DNA of 64,000 nt. Origin: Capnocytophaga ochracea DSM 7271 (GTDB taxonomy: Bacteria; Bacteroidota; Bacteroidia; Flavobacteriales; Flavobacteriaceae). The stretch is taken from assembly GCF_000023285.1 (NCBI RefSeq), contig NC_013162.1:186001-250000 (forward strand). The letters are read 5' to 3'. The position numbers and the translations under genes are program-made. The notes beneath the pieces were generated by a model. It had not been told where the DNA came from and made no database searches. It saw only the letters and a program-made list of their open reading frames with translations. Below, piece by piece: positions 42,134 to 52,123 of this stretch (positions are counted from its first letter, which is position 1; the number at the start of each line of letters is the position of its first letter).

Positions 42134-43711
42134 TTAGTAAGGTATATCGTCTTCGGTTGAAGCTGTTGAAGGTGCACCAAAAGCCTGCTCCGGATTGGCA
42201 GTAGGCACTGTTTCAAAAGCTACATTTTCATTCATCTTCGAAACAAATTCTTGTGTTCCCATAGGTAAATAGCTTCCACTGTCGTATTCCTCTAAGTTAG
42301 CAAACCTTCCCAAATGTCCTTCAAACTTCAATCGGATACTATCCAAACCTCCATTGCGGTGTTTAGCCACAATAAATTCAGCTTGTCCAGCGGTAGGTGT
42401 TCCTGATTCGTCGTCCCATTCTGTAATTTTATAGTATTCAGGACGGTAGATAAACGATACAATATCGGCGTCTTGCTCAATAGCTCCTGATTCACGTAAG
42501 TCGGATAACTGCGGACGCTTTTGCTGTCCAGGACGTGATTCCACATTACGCGAAAGCTGTGAAAGCGCTATTACGGGTATGTTCAACTCTTTTGCAAGAG
42601 CTTTTAAGTTACGAGAAATTGTAGAAATCTCTTGCTCGCGGTTACCCACTCCTTTGCTACCTCCTGCCGTCATCAACTGTAAGTAATCAATAATAATTAG
42701 CTGAATGCCGTGCTGTGTAGAGAGTCGGCGCGCTTTAGCTCGGAGGTCAAAAATTGATATAGAAGGCGTATCATCTATAAAAAGAGGAGCTTTTTCTAGG
42801 TCTTTCACCTTAGTATTTAGCACATACCACTCGTGCTCTTCCAACTTCCCTGTACGCAATTTCTCTGACGACAAACCTGTTTCTGAGGAAATCAAACGCG
42901 TAATAAGCTGTACCGACGACATTTCCAACGAGAAAAACGCTACGGGTATCCCCTGCCCTACTGCTATATTTCTTGCCATAGAAAGCGTGAGGGCTGTTTT
43001 CCCCATACCTGGGCGTGCCGCTACGATAATAAGGTCGCTCGCTTGCCAACCTGAGGTGAGTTGGTCAAGCTTGGTAAAGCCCGAAGGTACTCCACTAAAC
43101 CCATCAGTTTTATTAGAGAGGTCTTGTATTTTCTTGAGTGCTTTTATCACCAAATCTCCCGCTGCTTCACTGGAACGTTTTAGGTTACCTTGTGTTACTT
43201 CATAGAGCTTCTGCTCAGCACTGTCCAACGAATCAAACACATCGCGAGTATCGTCGTAAGCGTCTTCTATAATTTCCGAAGAAATTTCAATGAGCTTGCG
43301 CTTGATGAACTTCTGTAAAATAATACGCGCGTGAAATTCTACGTTAGCAGATGATGATACTCGTTGGGTGAGATTAATAAGGTAAAACTCTCCTCCCACC
43401 GCCTCCAAATTGCCATTTTTGCGAAGTTGTTCTGCCACCGTAAGCAGGTCGATAGCTTCCGATTCGTTGAAAAGTTCAAAGATAGCTTGATAGATAAGTT
43501 GATGTTGCTTTTTATAAAAAACTTCAGGGTTGAGTATATCTATCACATCATCAACGCCTTTCTTGTCAATGAGCATAGCTCCCAAGATAGCTTCTTCAAG
43601 ATTGAGGTCTTGTGGAGGGAGCTTTCCTCGCTCTAAACTCACTTGTGTTCGCGAGAATGGTTGTATTGCAGGAACAATTTCTGGTACTGATGTGTTTTCT
43701 GTTTCGTTCAT
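42134..43711 (-). CDS. dnaB: replicative DNA helicase
   Basis: 525-residue hexameric helicase that unwinds the replication fork. The N-terminal DnaB domain starts near residue 35 (PPQDLNLEEAILGAML). The RecA-like C-terminal domain carries Walker A ARPGMGKTAL (about 230), Walker B region LIIIDYLQLM, and the arginine-finger region SDLRESGAIEQDAD. No intein is present. The C-terminal ~45 residues are low complexity. The promoter -7 element ends only 4 bp before the ATG, so the mRNA may be leaderless. Confidence 0.96.
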   Translation of the reverse strand: MNETENTSVPEIVPAIQPFSRTQVSLERGKLPPQDLNLEEAILGAMLIDKKGVDDVIDILNPEVFYKKQHQLIYQAIFELFNESEAIDLLTVAEQLRKNGNLEAVGGEFYLINLTQRVSSSANVEFHARIILQKFIKRKLIEISSEIIEDAYDDTRDVFDSLDSAEQKLYEVTQGNLKRSSEAAGDLVIKALKKIQDLSNKTDGFSGVPSGFTKLDQLTSGWQASDLIIVAARPGMGKTALTLSMARNIAVGQGIPVAFFSLEMSSVQLITRLISSETGLSSEKLRTGKLEEHEWYVLNTKVKDLEKAPLFIDDTPSISIFDLRAKARRLSTQHGIQLIIIDYLQLMTAGGSKGVGNREQEISTISRNLKALAKELNIPVIALSQLSRNVESRPGQQKRPQLSDLRESGAIEQDADIVSFIYRPEYYKITEWDDESGTPTAGQAEFIVAKHRNGGLDSIRLKFEGHLGRFANLEEYDSGSYLPMGTQEFVSKMNENVAFETVPTANPEQAFGAPSTASTEDDIPY

Positions 43712-43715
43712 ACGG

Positions 43716-43723
43716 CAAAGATA
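43716..43723 (-). promoter_or_regulatory. promoter -7 element touching the dnaB start
   Basis: Minus-strand TATCTTTG, a full consensus match; with normal spacing the transcript would start at about the A of the dnaB ATG (43711). The upstream box is weak. Confidence 0.5.
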
Positions 43724-43844
43724 CGAAATAGTTTAATTTTGGGTAGATGATTTTACCCACAAACACTGTTAATAGTCTGTTGATAACTTCTGAAAAGTTT
43801 TCTTTACTCTTCTATTTAGCAACCGTTTACTATCTTCATTTTAT

Positions 43845-43872
43845 AAAAAAAGCGCTTAAATAGCGCCTTTAT
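43845..43872 (-). terminator. terminator after accA
   Basis: On the minus strand AGGCGCT, a short loop and AGCGCTTTTTTT. The stem is short but GC-rich and followed by seven T residues, about 25 bp after the accA stop. Confidence 0.65.
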
Positions 43873-43895
43873 AAGTTGTTGATATTATCATTTTC

Positions 43896-44852
43896 TTACT
43901 TCTCACTGAACACCCCCATCGCGAGGTACTTGTTCATTCGTTTTTCAACCAATTTATCGGTGGGAAGCTTCTTCAAATCCTTATAAGTGTCCAATATCAC
44001 TTTGCGAACAGTAGCAAACATCATTTCGCGATCGCGATGTGCCCCCCCGAGTGGTTCTTTAATAATCTCATCTATCAGTTTTAACTTCTTCATATCAGGA
44101 GCGGTGAGTTTTAGTGCTTCAGCAGCTTCTTTTTTGTACTCCCAGCTACGCCATAATATAGAGGAACAAGACTCTGGCGATATTACCGAATACCAAGTAT
44201 TTTCAAGCATATACACTTTATCACCTACACCGATACCTAGCGCTCCTCCCGAAGCTCCTTCGCCTATGATAAACACTATTACAGGCACTTTTAAACGTGA
44301 CATCTCCAATATATTGCGAGCAATAGCTTCTCCTTGTCCGCGTTCTTCAGCTTCAATACCAGGGAAAGCTCCTGGCGTGTCTACAAAACTCACTATAGGA
44401 ATGTTAAACTTTTCAGCTTGTTTCATCAATCGCAAGGCTTTGCGATACCCTTCGGGGTTTGCCATACCAAAATTGCGATATTGTCGCATCTTAGTATTTA
44501 CTCCTTTTTGCTGACCAATAAACAAAAAACTCTGGTCATCTATCTTTCCAAAACCTCCTATCATCGCCTTATCGTCTTTCACTGTACGGTCGCCGTGAAG
44601 TTCCAAAAAAGTGTTTCCTGCAAGTGAGTTGATATAGTCAAGAGTATAAGGTCTCTCTAAGTGACGAGAGATTTGCACTCGTTGCCACGCCGTAAGATTA
44701 CCATAAACTTCCTTCTTTACTTGGTTGAGTTTCTTTTCTATCTTCTTGCAAGCATCAGTCATATCCACATCACTTTCATTACCGATGACCTGACACTTTT
44801 CCATCTGTTCTTCAAGCTCTTTAATAGGTTGTTCAAAATCTAAATATTCCAT
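43896..44852 (-). CDS. accA: acetyl-CoA carboxylase carboxyltransferase subunit alpha
   Basis: 318-residue subunit that, with AccD, transfers CO2 from carboxybiotin to acetyl-CoA in the first step of fatty acid synthesis. The crotonase-like fold is shown by [44 protein letters not shown] and [16 protein letters not shown]. Length is normal. It stands alone on the minus strand with a promoter element about 30 bp upstream. Confidence 0.96.
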   Translation of the reverse strand: MEYLDFEQPIKELEEQMEKCQVIGNESDVDMTDACKKIEKKLNQVKKEVYGNLTAWQRVQISRHLERPYTLDYINSLAGNTFLELHGDRTVKDDKAMIGGFGKIDDQSFLFIGQQKGVNTKMRQYRNFGMANPEGYRKALRLMKQAEKFNIPIVSFVDTPGAFPGIEAEERGQGEAIARNILEMSRLKVPVIVFIIGEGASGGALGIGVGDKVYMLENTWYSVISPESCSSILWRSWEYKKEAAEALKLTAPDMKKLKLIDEIIKEPLGGAHRDREMMFATVRKVILDTYKDLKKLPTDKLVEKRMNKYLAMGVFSEK

Positions 44853-44882
44853 AAACTAAGCGTTATTTGATTTTTTAGAATG

Positions 44883-44890
44883 CAAAGATA
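44883..44890 (-). promoter_or_regulatory. promoter -7 element of accA
   Basis: Minus-strand TATCTTTG, a full match to TAnnTTTG, 30 bp before the start codon. Confidence 0.65.
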
Positions 44891-45886
44891 TAAAATAATT
44901 TTGAATTACGAACTAATATTTTTTGTTTATAAGCTTACCTCCCTTTTTTTGTCCGGCAATTCTTCCAAGCAATTAAATGATTATCAACGTTTGTTCAATA
45001 TAACTCCAACTAATTTGCTAATTTAATCTCCCGTCTCTTCTATCCCACCCATCTTACCTCGTCCCTCTCGTCCTCATTTGCCAATTTCCAAATTTACTAA
45101 TTCTCTAATTTCCCAATCCGCCTATCCACTTTCCGTCATAACCCTAATACCTATGCCCTAAGCCCCCACACCTCCCCATTTACTAATTTTCTAATTTGCT
45201 AATTCTCTAATTTTTCTTCCCTTTTTCCGTCACCACATTCCCCCTTTTCCGTCATACTCCCCCCTAGTACCTATGACCTAAGGCCTATCACCTATTCCTT
45301 TTCTTTCGCCTCGAAACCCTGTTTTTAACATTTTTAGCGTTGTTATATCACATTATGATTCAACTACTTACATACCCTTTCTATACCAATCGTCCAAGAT
45401 TCGTATAAGCTTCCTATAAGCTCTCTATAAGCTAACCCCACCCTTCTCACAGCCTTTTTGCACCAATTTTTCTCTCAACCCTATTCCGATTTTCTTCATT
45501 TTCTTCCGATACCTCCTTAGTACCTCTGTTTCCTCTCCAACCCTTCTCGAAAACTCAGAGTTTTTCGGAGTTTTTTCGACAATTCTCAAATGTATGACTC
45601 ATCCGGTCTGTCTACAAGTTCGACCTGCCAAATAACTATTTTCATCTCTTCCTTTTACCAATTTGCTAATTTCTAAATTTACTAATCTACCAATTTTTGT
45701 TTAATTTCTAAGGCATAACCTCACTCCTTTAAATCGAAGTTACGTTGTCTTAAAAAATATTTTTCTTTTTTCTTTTCTATTAAAAAAAACTTCCGTACTT
45801 TTACCGAAATTTTTTAAACCAATACATTTTCGTTGCATAACGTAAGTATCATATATAAAATTACTAAAAATATAAAATTTAAAATT
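44891..45886. other. 1-kb pyrimidine-rich gene-free region
   Basis: No credible gene on either strand. It is dominated by degenerate short words (CTAATTTGCTAATTTCT, CCTATCACCTATTCC, TTTTCCGTCA) in several patches (45000-45140, 45180-45260, 45650-45710). It includes one copy of a dispersed ~170-bp repeat at 45300-45480. A weak promoter-like TACTTTTA lies at 45797-45804, ahead of aspA. Confidence 0.65.
45300..45480. repeat. dispersed ~170-bp repeat, copy A
   Basis: Closely matches 52187-52360: CTTTCGCCTCGAAACCC, a TTTTTAACATTTTTA segment, then CCAAGATTCGTATAAGCTTC and repeated TATAAGCT words. The match is in direct orientation, non-coding in both places, and has no terminal inverted repeats or target duplications that I can see. 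Confidence 0.8.
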
Positions 45887-47278
45887 ATGACAAAATTTAG
45901 AACAGAATCCGACCTTATCGGCGACTTGCAAGTGCCCGCCGATGCTTATTATGGCGTACAAACACAACGCGCCATCGAAAACTTCCGCATTACAGGAACT
46001 AAAATGGGTGATTACCCTGAGTTTGTAAAAGCTATTGGTTATGTAAAACTCGCCGCAGCTCAAACAAACCACGCTTTGGGATTACTCCCCGACGAACTAC
46101 TCAAACCTATTTCTGAGGCTTGCAAAGAAGTAATCGAGGGGAAGTTTAACCATCAGTTCCTCGTAGATATGATTCAAGGAGGGGCTGGTACTTCGGTGAA
46201 TATGAACGCTAATGAAGTAATAGCCAATCGCGCCTTGGAAATTATGGGGTATCCTCGCGGTGATTACCAACACTGCTCTCCTAACGACCACGTGAATCAA
46301 TCACAGTCTACAAACGACGCTTACCCTACTACTGTAAAGTTAGCTGTTATCAAGATGAACGAAACGCTCATCAAGCGCCTATCATTGCTCATTGAGGCTT
46401 TTCGGAAGAAAGGTAAAGAGTTCGCCGATGTAATAAAAATGGGTCGTACCCAGTTGCAAGATGCCGTACCTATGACGCTTGGTCAAGAATTTGAAGCTTT
46501 TGCAGCCAACCTCGAAGAAGAAATCGCCCGCTTGCAAAGCAACGCCAAGCTCTTCTTGGAAATCAATATGGGAGGTACCGCCATTGGTACAGGACTCAAT
46601 GCTCCTAAGGGATATGCCAAACTATGTGCCGAAAACTTGGCTAAACTCACAGGCGAAGCCTTCGTTACTGCTTCTAACTTGGTAGAAGCTACCCCTGATA
46701 CCGGTTCATATGTAATTTATTCCTCTGCGTTAAAACGTATGGCTGTAAAACTCTCTAAGATTTGTAACGACTTGCGTTTGCTCTCTTCAGGACCTCGTGC
46801 AGGACTCAACGAAATCAACCTGCCTAAAATGCAACCTGGTTCGTCTATTATGCCCGGCAAAGTAAACCCTGTTATCCCCGAAGTAGTGAACCAAGTGTGC
46901 TTCAAAGTGATTGGTAATGACCTTACCGTTACCTTCGCCGCTGAGGCAGGTCAGTTGCAACTCAACGTAATGGAACCCGTGCTCTGCCAGTGCATTATCG
47001 AGTCTATCGTATTCTTAGAACGCGCTATCGACACCTTGCGCACCAAGTGTATCGAAGGTATTACCGCCAATCGCGAAGTATGCCTCAATATGGTAAAACA
47101 CAGTATCGGTATCGTTACAGCGCTAAACCCACATATAGGGTATAAAAATAGCACCAAGATAGCCAAAGAAGCCCTTGAAACAGGTAAGTCAGTGTACAAT
47201 TTAGTATTAGAACACGGCTTGCTTTCTAAGGATAAGCTAGATGAGATTTTAGACCCCAAGAATATGTTAGGCGTTTAA
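45887..47278 (+). CDS. aspA: aspartate ammonia-lyase
   Basis: 463-residue member of the aspartase/fumarase superfamily, which deaminates aspartate to fumarate and ammonia. I prefer aspartase to fumarase C because of [31 protein letters not shown] and the loop [20 protein letters not shown], which are the aspartase forms. The ATG at 45887 gives the normal N-terminus (MTKFRTESD); the in-frame TTG upstream at 45833 adds an AT-rich leader and is unlikely. A long hairpin follows at 47312. Confidence 0.9.
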   Translation: MTKFRTESDLIGDLQVPADAYYGVQTQRAIENFRITGTKMGDYPEFVKAIGYVKLAAAQTNHALGLLPDELLKPISEACKEVIEGKFNHQFLVDMIQGGAGTSVNMNANEVIANRALEIMGYPRGDYQHCSPNDHVNQSQSTNDAYPTTVKLAVIKMNETLIKRLSLLIEAFRKKGKEFADVIKMGRTQLQDAVPMTLGQEFEAFAANLEEEIARLQSNAKLFLEINMGGTAIGTGLNAPKGYAKLCAENLAKLTGEAFVTASNLVEATPDTGSYVIYSSALKRMAVKLSKICNDLRLLSSGPRAGLNEINLPKMQPGSSIMPGKVNPVIPEVVNQVCFKVIGNDLTVTFAAEAGQLQLNVMEPVLCQCIIESIVFLERAIDTLRTKCIEGITANREVCLNMVKHSIGIVTALNPHIGYKNSTKIAKEALETGKSVYNLVLEHGLLSKDKLDEILDPKNMLGV

Positions 47279-47311
47279 TAATTTATAAATTTAGAGATTT
47301 CAATATTCAAC

Positions 47312-47365
47312 AAGAAAAGGCGTAACCTTTTTTAATATCAACTTCCAGTTACGCCTTTTCTTATA
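47312..47365 (+). terminator. 15-bp hairpin after aspA, just before the next gene
   Basis: Perfect 15-bp arms AAGAAAAGGCGTAAC (47312-47326) and GTTACGCCTTTTCTT (47348-47362). It ends only 13 bp before the DUF4328 start codon, so it may act as terminator for aspA, as an attenuator for the downstream operon, or both. Confidence 0.8.
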
Positions 47366-47378
47366 AAAACCAACAAAA

Positions 47379-48059
47379 ATGTTAAGAGATAATACTACCC
47401 GTGCTAAGAATGCCATAATAATGTTGTGGATATCCTTTGCTTTTTTATTCATATTTCTGATTTCAGATATTTTTGAACTATATATTATTAGAGAGTTCCT
47501 TGTAGGTGAAATAGATGACGAATTGTTTGCAAGAGCTGAACTGAGTGATACTTTCTCAGGTATAGTAGGTATTTTGTGGCTTGTGATATTCATTATAATG
47601 AGTATTCTTTTTTTGATGTGGTTCAGGCGCGCTTATTACAACTTGCACCAACTGAAAAATAACCTCTCATATACCGATGGTTGGGCAGTAGGGAGTTGGT
47701 TCATTCCTTTTGCTAACTGGGTACTCCCATATCGCATAATGAAAGAAATATACGATAGTACTCGCAATCTTTTCATACAAAGGGGAGACATACAACCCAA
47801 ACTACCTACTAATTTTGTAACCATTTGGTGGACGATTTCAATTATTTCTTCTGTAGTAAATTACTTTGTTTTTAGAGCCTCTATGCTTGATGACCCTACT
47901 ATCGAGATGTCATATACAACTTCAATTATAAATGTGATTGGTACCCTTTTGTTAATCATTTCCCTTTTTCTATGCATCAAAGTCGTAAAAGATTACGCCA
48001 AGGTAGAGCCCTTATTATCCAATCTTCAAAAAGACAAAACTAATACTAATAATTTATGA
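47379..48059 (+). CDS. DUF4328 multi-pass membrane protein
   Basis: 226 residues with about five hydrophobic segments (about 12-35, 60-82, 110-125, 150-168, 185-205). The conserved DUF4328 stretch is visible: WFRRAYYNLHQL followed by WAVGSWFIPFANWVLPYRIMKEI. Function unknown. Its TGA overlaps the ATG of the beta-galactosidase gene (ATGA), implying coupled translation, which is an unusual partnership. No promoter is evident between the upstream hairpin and its start. Confidence 0.82.
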   Translation: MLRDNTTRAKNAIIMLWISFAFLFIFLISDIFELYIIREFLVGEIDDELFARAELSDTFSGIVGILWLVIFIIMSILFLMWFRRAYYNLHQLKNNLSYTDGWAVGSWFIPFANWVLPYRIMKEIYDSTRNLFIQRGDIQPKLPTNFVTIWWTISIISSVVNYFVFRASMLDDPTIEMSYTTSIINVIGTLLLIISLFLCIKVVKDYAKVEPLLSNLQKDKTNTNNL

Positions 48060-51000
48060 AACACTATTTTAGAACAGTAAGTACCCTGCTAAGTTTACTA
48101 CTCTCTCCTTATTTATTAGCCCAGCACAAGCCTTTGGGTGGTTTTGCTTATGGCACTCTCTCAGCCCCTACGGGTAAAGAATGGGAGTCAGTAGAAGAAC
48201 TCTCGCTTAACAAAGAGTACCCCCGTGCTTATTTCTTCTCGTTTAAAGACGAAAAGACGGCTACCCAAGTATTGCCTGAACATTCTCCCTATTGGAAATC
48301 TCTCAATGGACAATGGCAATTCCACTGGTGCAAAACTCCCGAAGAGCGTCCCAAAGACTTCTATAAACCCGATTTCGACGCTTCTGCTTGGGAGTTGATT
48401 CCTGTACCTTCTAACTGGAATATTCAAGGTATCCAAAAAAACGGTACGCTCAAATATGGAGTGCCTATCTATGTAAACCAACCCGTGATTTTCTATCACG
48501 AGCGCAAGGTAGACGATTGGCGTAAAGGAGTAATGCGCACTCCTCCTAAAACGTGGACAACCTATGAGTATCGCAATGAGGTAGGCTCTTATATTCGCGA
48601 TTTTGAAGTACCTACCGATTGGGACGGTCGTGAAATCTTCATCGATTTCGATGGAGTAGACTCTTTCTTCTACCTTTGGATTAATGGGCAGTATGTAGGC
48701 TTTTCTAAAAACTCACGCAATGTGGCTTCTTTTGATATTACCAAATATCTACACAAAGGCAAGAATAAAGTAGCCGTAGAAGTATACCGCAATTCCGATG
48801 GTTCTTTTCTCGAATCACAAGATATGTTCCGCCTACCTGGTATATTCAGAACAGTAGCCTTGCGCAGTACTCCTAAGGTGCAAATCTTTAACCTCAACAT
48901 TCTTACAGATACCCAAAACCTCACCGATTGGCAGTTAAAAGTCAATGCCGAAGTGCGTAACCTCAGCCCAAAAGCAGTCAAAGATTATCAAGTGCGCTAT
49001 AACGTATACGAAGTCTCATTGTATAAAGACGACGTTACCTCTACTGCTACCAAAGGAAGTATTCCCCTAAAAGCGGTAGCTCCTAACACTATCGATAAAG
49101 TGAGCGGTACAATAACCGTAAAGAATCCTAAACTATGGTCGGCTGAGGAGTCTCATCGTTATGTGCTCGTAGCTCAACTTTTGGATAAAAAAGGGAAGGT
49201 GGTAGAAACAGTATCGTCTTACTTTGGCTTTAGAAAAGTTGAAATCAAAGATACTAAGGCTGAAGACGATGCTTTCGGAAAGGCAGGAAGGTATTATTAT
49301 CTCAATGGTAAAACTATCAAATTTAAAGGCGTAAACCGTCACGAAAGTCACCCCGCACAAGGACACGTGCTCACACATCAACAAATGGAAGAAGAGGTGA
49401 TGATGATGAAGCGAGCCAATATCAACCACGTGCGCAACTCTCACTATCCACCCGACCCTTATTGGTTTTACCTCTGCGATAAGTATGGTATTTATTTAGA
49501 AAACGAAGCTAATATAGAGTCTCACGAGTATTACTACGGCAAAGAATCACTTTCTCACCCTAAAGAATGGGAAAAGGCACATACAGCCCGCGTAACCGAA
49601 ATGGTAGAGGCTACCTATAATTCGCCTGCCATTGTGATATGGTCACTTGGTAATGAAGCAGGCCCTGGTCAGAACTTTGTAACGGCTTATAATCACCTCA
49701 AAACACTCGATACTTCTCGCCCTGTACAATACGAGCGCAATAACGACATCGTAGATATGGGCTCTAACCAATACCCTTCCGTAGCGTGGGTACAGGGTGC
49801 TGCTACAGGTAAGTACGACATCAAATATCCGTTTCACATCTCGGAATACGCACATTCTATGGGTAATGCGGTAGGGAATCTCGCCGATTATTGGGAGGCT
49901 ATCGAAAGCTCCAACTTTCTATGCGGAGGTGCTATCTGGGATTGGGTAGACCAAGCGATGTACAACTATACCAAAGACGGCATTCGTTATCAAGCCTATG
50001 GAGGTGATTTTGGCGATTTCCCTAACGATGGTCAGTTTGTGATGAACGGCATTATCTTTGCCGATAGAACAGTAAAACCACAGTACTACGAAGTGCAGAA
50101 AGTGTATCAGAATATAGGCGTGAAAAAACTTAATAGTTTTACTTTTGAAATTTTCAATAAAGGCTATTTTACCGATCTTTCAAACTATGAGGGTATATGG
50201 AAACTCTATAAGAACGGTGTGCTTGTAGAAGAGCGTCCTTTTGAAGTGCCTTCTGTGATGCCACAGCAAAAATCAAGTGTGACCATTACCTCTGTAACCT
50301 TAGATAGCAATGAAGAATATTACAGTATTGTAGAATTCCGCCTTAAAGCAGATACTCCTTGGGCTAAAAAAGGATTTGTGCAAGCTCGCGAACAATTCTT
50401 AGTGCAACCTGCTACCCAAAAGCCTTCTCTTTCTTCTGTAGCCAAAGGAGAAAAACTCACCCTTAGCAAAGACAAAAAGACCATTACCGGAAAAGACTTT
50501 TCAGTAACTTTTGATTTCGATAAAGGTACGATAGGCACACTCCGCTATGGTGAGCATACTATTATTGCCAACAGCGACCTAAGTCTCAACGCTTTCCGCG
50601 CCTTCACCAATAACGACAACTGGATATACGAACAATGGTTCGAAAAAGGATTGCATAACCTGCATCATAAAGCCATTGCTTCCTCTGTAAAACCTAATAA
50701 AGAAGGTGGTTATACATTCTTTTTCACGGTGGAATCACAAGCGCCTAATGCAGCTAAAATAACAGGGGGTGCGAGCTCAGGGCGCAATAAGATAGAGGAA
50801 CTTACTCACCAGAAGTTTGGTGCAAACGACTTCAAGTTCACTACCAACCAAATTTTCACCGTCTATCCCGATGGCTCTATCGAACTACAAGCCAGCGTGG
50901 TGTCTAACGATGCCTCTTTGGTATTGCCAGAATTGGGCTATTTACTCAAACTGCCTAAGCAATACGAAAATTTCACCTATTACGGTCGCGGTAAACAAGA

Positions 51001-52045
51001 TAATTATCCCGACCGCAAATCGGGGGCTTTTGTAGGTCTCTACAGCGGTAAGGTAGCCGATGAATTTGTGCCTTTCCCTAAACCACAAGATATGGGGCAA
51101 CACCAAGAAACCCGCTGGGCAGCTCTTACCAATGCTCAGGGCGCCGGCGCAGTGTTTGTGGGGGCTGAACCGCTATCGGTAGCAGCTTTACCTTATAAAG
51201 CTATCGATATGACTTTGGCAGGACACCCCTACCAATTACCAGAATCTGATGGCGTGTACTTGCAACTGAACATAGGCAACACAGGTTTGGGTGGACATAG
51301 TTGCGGTCCTCGTCCGTTGTTGCGTGACCGTTTGTTAGCAACCCCTCATAATTTCGGTTTCATCATTCGTCCAGCCAAAGAAGATTTGCAAACCATAACC
51401 AATGTAAGTGCAAGCGGTGAGCAACCTCTTTCTATTACTCGTAGCAAAGTAGGAAAAGTATCTATCAGTACAGCCAATGCCCTTGCAACTATCTATTACA
51501 GCATCAATAATAGCAAAGCACAGAAATACACCCTTCCTTTCGATTTGCCTAACGGAGGTATTGTAAAAGCATGGTTTGCAGGTAATGAAACTCAGAAATA
51601 CACCCTTACTTTCGGTAAAGCCGAAAGCACGGCAATGGAAGTAATTTTCGCCAGCAGTGAAGAAGCAGGCGTAGGTGACGCCAAACATTTAGTAGATGGC
51701 GACCCCAATACCATTTGGCACTCCGCCTATTCAGTTACTGTAGCCAAACACCCACATTGGGTAGATTTCGATATGGGAAAGGTAGTTAATGTAAAAGGCT
51801 TTAGCTTTACCCAGCGCACTGATAGCTGGAGCGGAAAGGTAAAAGATTACCAAATACAACTGAGCAACGACGGTAAGAACTGGGGCGAACCCGTGAAAGT
51901 AGGAGCTTTTAAAGATGTGAGTAGCGCCCAACAAGTGTTGCTCGACAAAGTTACAAAAGCACGCTATGTGCGTTTCACCGCCCTAAGTGATTTCTATGGC
52001 GAAGATTTCGCCACAGGTGCCGAATTTATGGTGATATTAGAATAG
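48056..52045 (+). CDS. secreted GH2 beta-galactosidase with discoidin-like tail
   Basis: 1329 residues. A Sec signal peptide (about 1-22, ending LLAQ) is followed by the GH2 sugar-binding jelly roll (about 65-270), an immunoglobulin-like domain, and the catalytic barrel. The acid/base is Glu534 in SLGNEAGPGQN and the nucleophile Glu597 in ISEYAHSMGN, both in LacZ-type context; KFKGVNRHESHP is also present. A LacZ small-chain domain follows (about 800-1090). The end (about 1195-1329) is an F5/8 type C (discoidin) carbohydrate-binding module. It should remove terminal beta-galactose from exported or host glycans. It is coupled to the DUF4328 gene and closed by a strong terminator, and lies next to two SusC/SusD pairs. 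Confidence 0.92.
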   Translation: MKHYFRTVSTLLSLLLSPYLLAQHKPLGGFAYGTLSAPTGKEWESVEELSLNKEYPRAYFFSFKDEKTATQVLPEHSPYWKSLNGQWQFHWCKTPEERPKDFYKPDFDASAWELIPVPSNWNIQGIQKNGTLKYGVPIYVNQPVIFYHERKVDDWRKGVMRTPPKTWTTYEYRNEVGSYIRDFEVPTDWDGREIFIDFDGVDSFFYLWINGQYVGFSKNSRNVASFDITKYLHKGKNKVAVEVYRNSDGSFLESQDMFRLPGIFRTVALRSTPKVQIFNLNILTDTQNLTDWQLKVNAEVRNLSPKAVKDYQVRYNVYEVSLYKDDVTSTATKGSIPLKAVAPNTIDKVSGTITVKNPKLWSAEESHRYVLVAQLLDKKGKVVETVSSYFGFRKVEIKDTKAEDDAFGKAGRYYYLNGKTIKFKGVNRHESHPAQGHVLTHQQMEEEVMMMKRANINHVRNSHYPPDPYWFYLCDKYGIYLENEANIESHEYYYGKESLSHPKEWEKAHTARVTEMVEATYNSPAIVIWSLGNEAGPGQNFVTAYNHLKTLDTSRPVQYERNNDIVDMGSNQYPSVAWVQGAATGKYDIKYPFHISEYAHSMGNAVGNLADYWEAIESSNFLCGGAIWDWVDQAMYNYTKDGIRYQAYGGDFGDFPNDGQFVMNGIIFADRTVKPQYYEVQKVYQNIGVKKLNSFTFEIFNKGYFTDLSNYEGIWKLYKNGVLVEERPFEVPSVMPQQKSSVTITSVTLDSNEEYYSIVEFRLKADTPWAKKGFVQAREQFLVQPATQKPSLSSVAKGEKLTLSKDKKTITGKDFSVTFDFDKGTIGTLRYGEHTIIANSDLSLNAFRAFTNNDNWIYEQWFEKGLHNLHHKAIASSVKPNKEGGYTFFFTVESQAPNAAKITGGASSGRNKIEELTHQKFGANDFKFTTNQIFTVYPDGSIELQASVVSNDASLVLPELGYLLKLPKQYENFTYYGRGKQDNYPDRKSGAFVGLYSGKVADEFVPFPKPQDMGQHQETRWAALTNAQGAGAVFVGAEPLSVAALPYKAIDMTLAGHPYQLPESDGVYLQLNIGNTGLGGHSCGPRPLLRDRLLATPHNFGFIIRPAKEDLQTITNVSASGEQPLSITRSKVGKVSISTANALATIYYSINNSKAQKYTLPFDLPNGGIVKAWFAGNETQKYTLTFGKAESTAMEVIFASSEEAGVGDAKHLVDGDPNTIWHSAYSVTVAKHPHWVDFDMGKVVNVKGFSFTQRTDSWSGKVKDYQIQLSNDGKNWGEPVKVGAFKDVSSAQQVLLDKVTKARYVRFTALSDFYGEDFATGAEFMVILE

Positions 52046-52092
52046 AAATTTAATTTGTTGTCATTGTAAGTTAAATTAAATTTAATTGAGGG

Positions 52093-52123
52093 GAGGCTGG
52101 CTCTTTAAGAGCCAGCCTCTTCT
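52093..52123 (+). terminator. terminator after the beta-galactosidase gene
   Basis: Arms GAGGCTGGCTC (52093-52103) and GAGCCAGCCTC (52109-52119) around TTTAA, followed by TTCT. It is strong and GC-rich. Confidence 0.85.

Noticed and set aside
45833..45886. TTG start adding 18 residues to aspartase
   Set aside because: The added residues are AT-rich leader sequence, and the ATG at 45887 gives the family N-terminus.
45887..47278. Fumarase C
   Set aside because: The motif variants ([25 protein letters not shown]) are those of aspartate ammonia-lyase. Fumarase C normally has MPGKVNPTQ.
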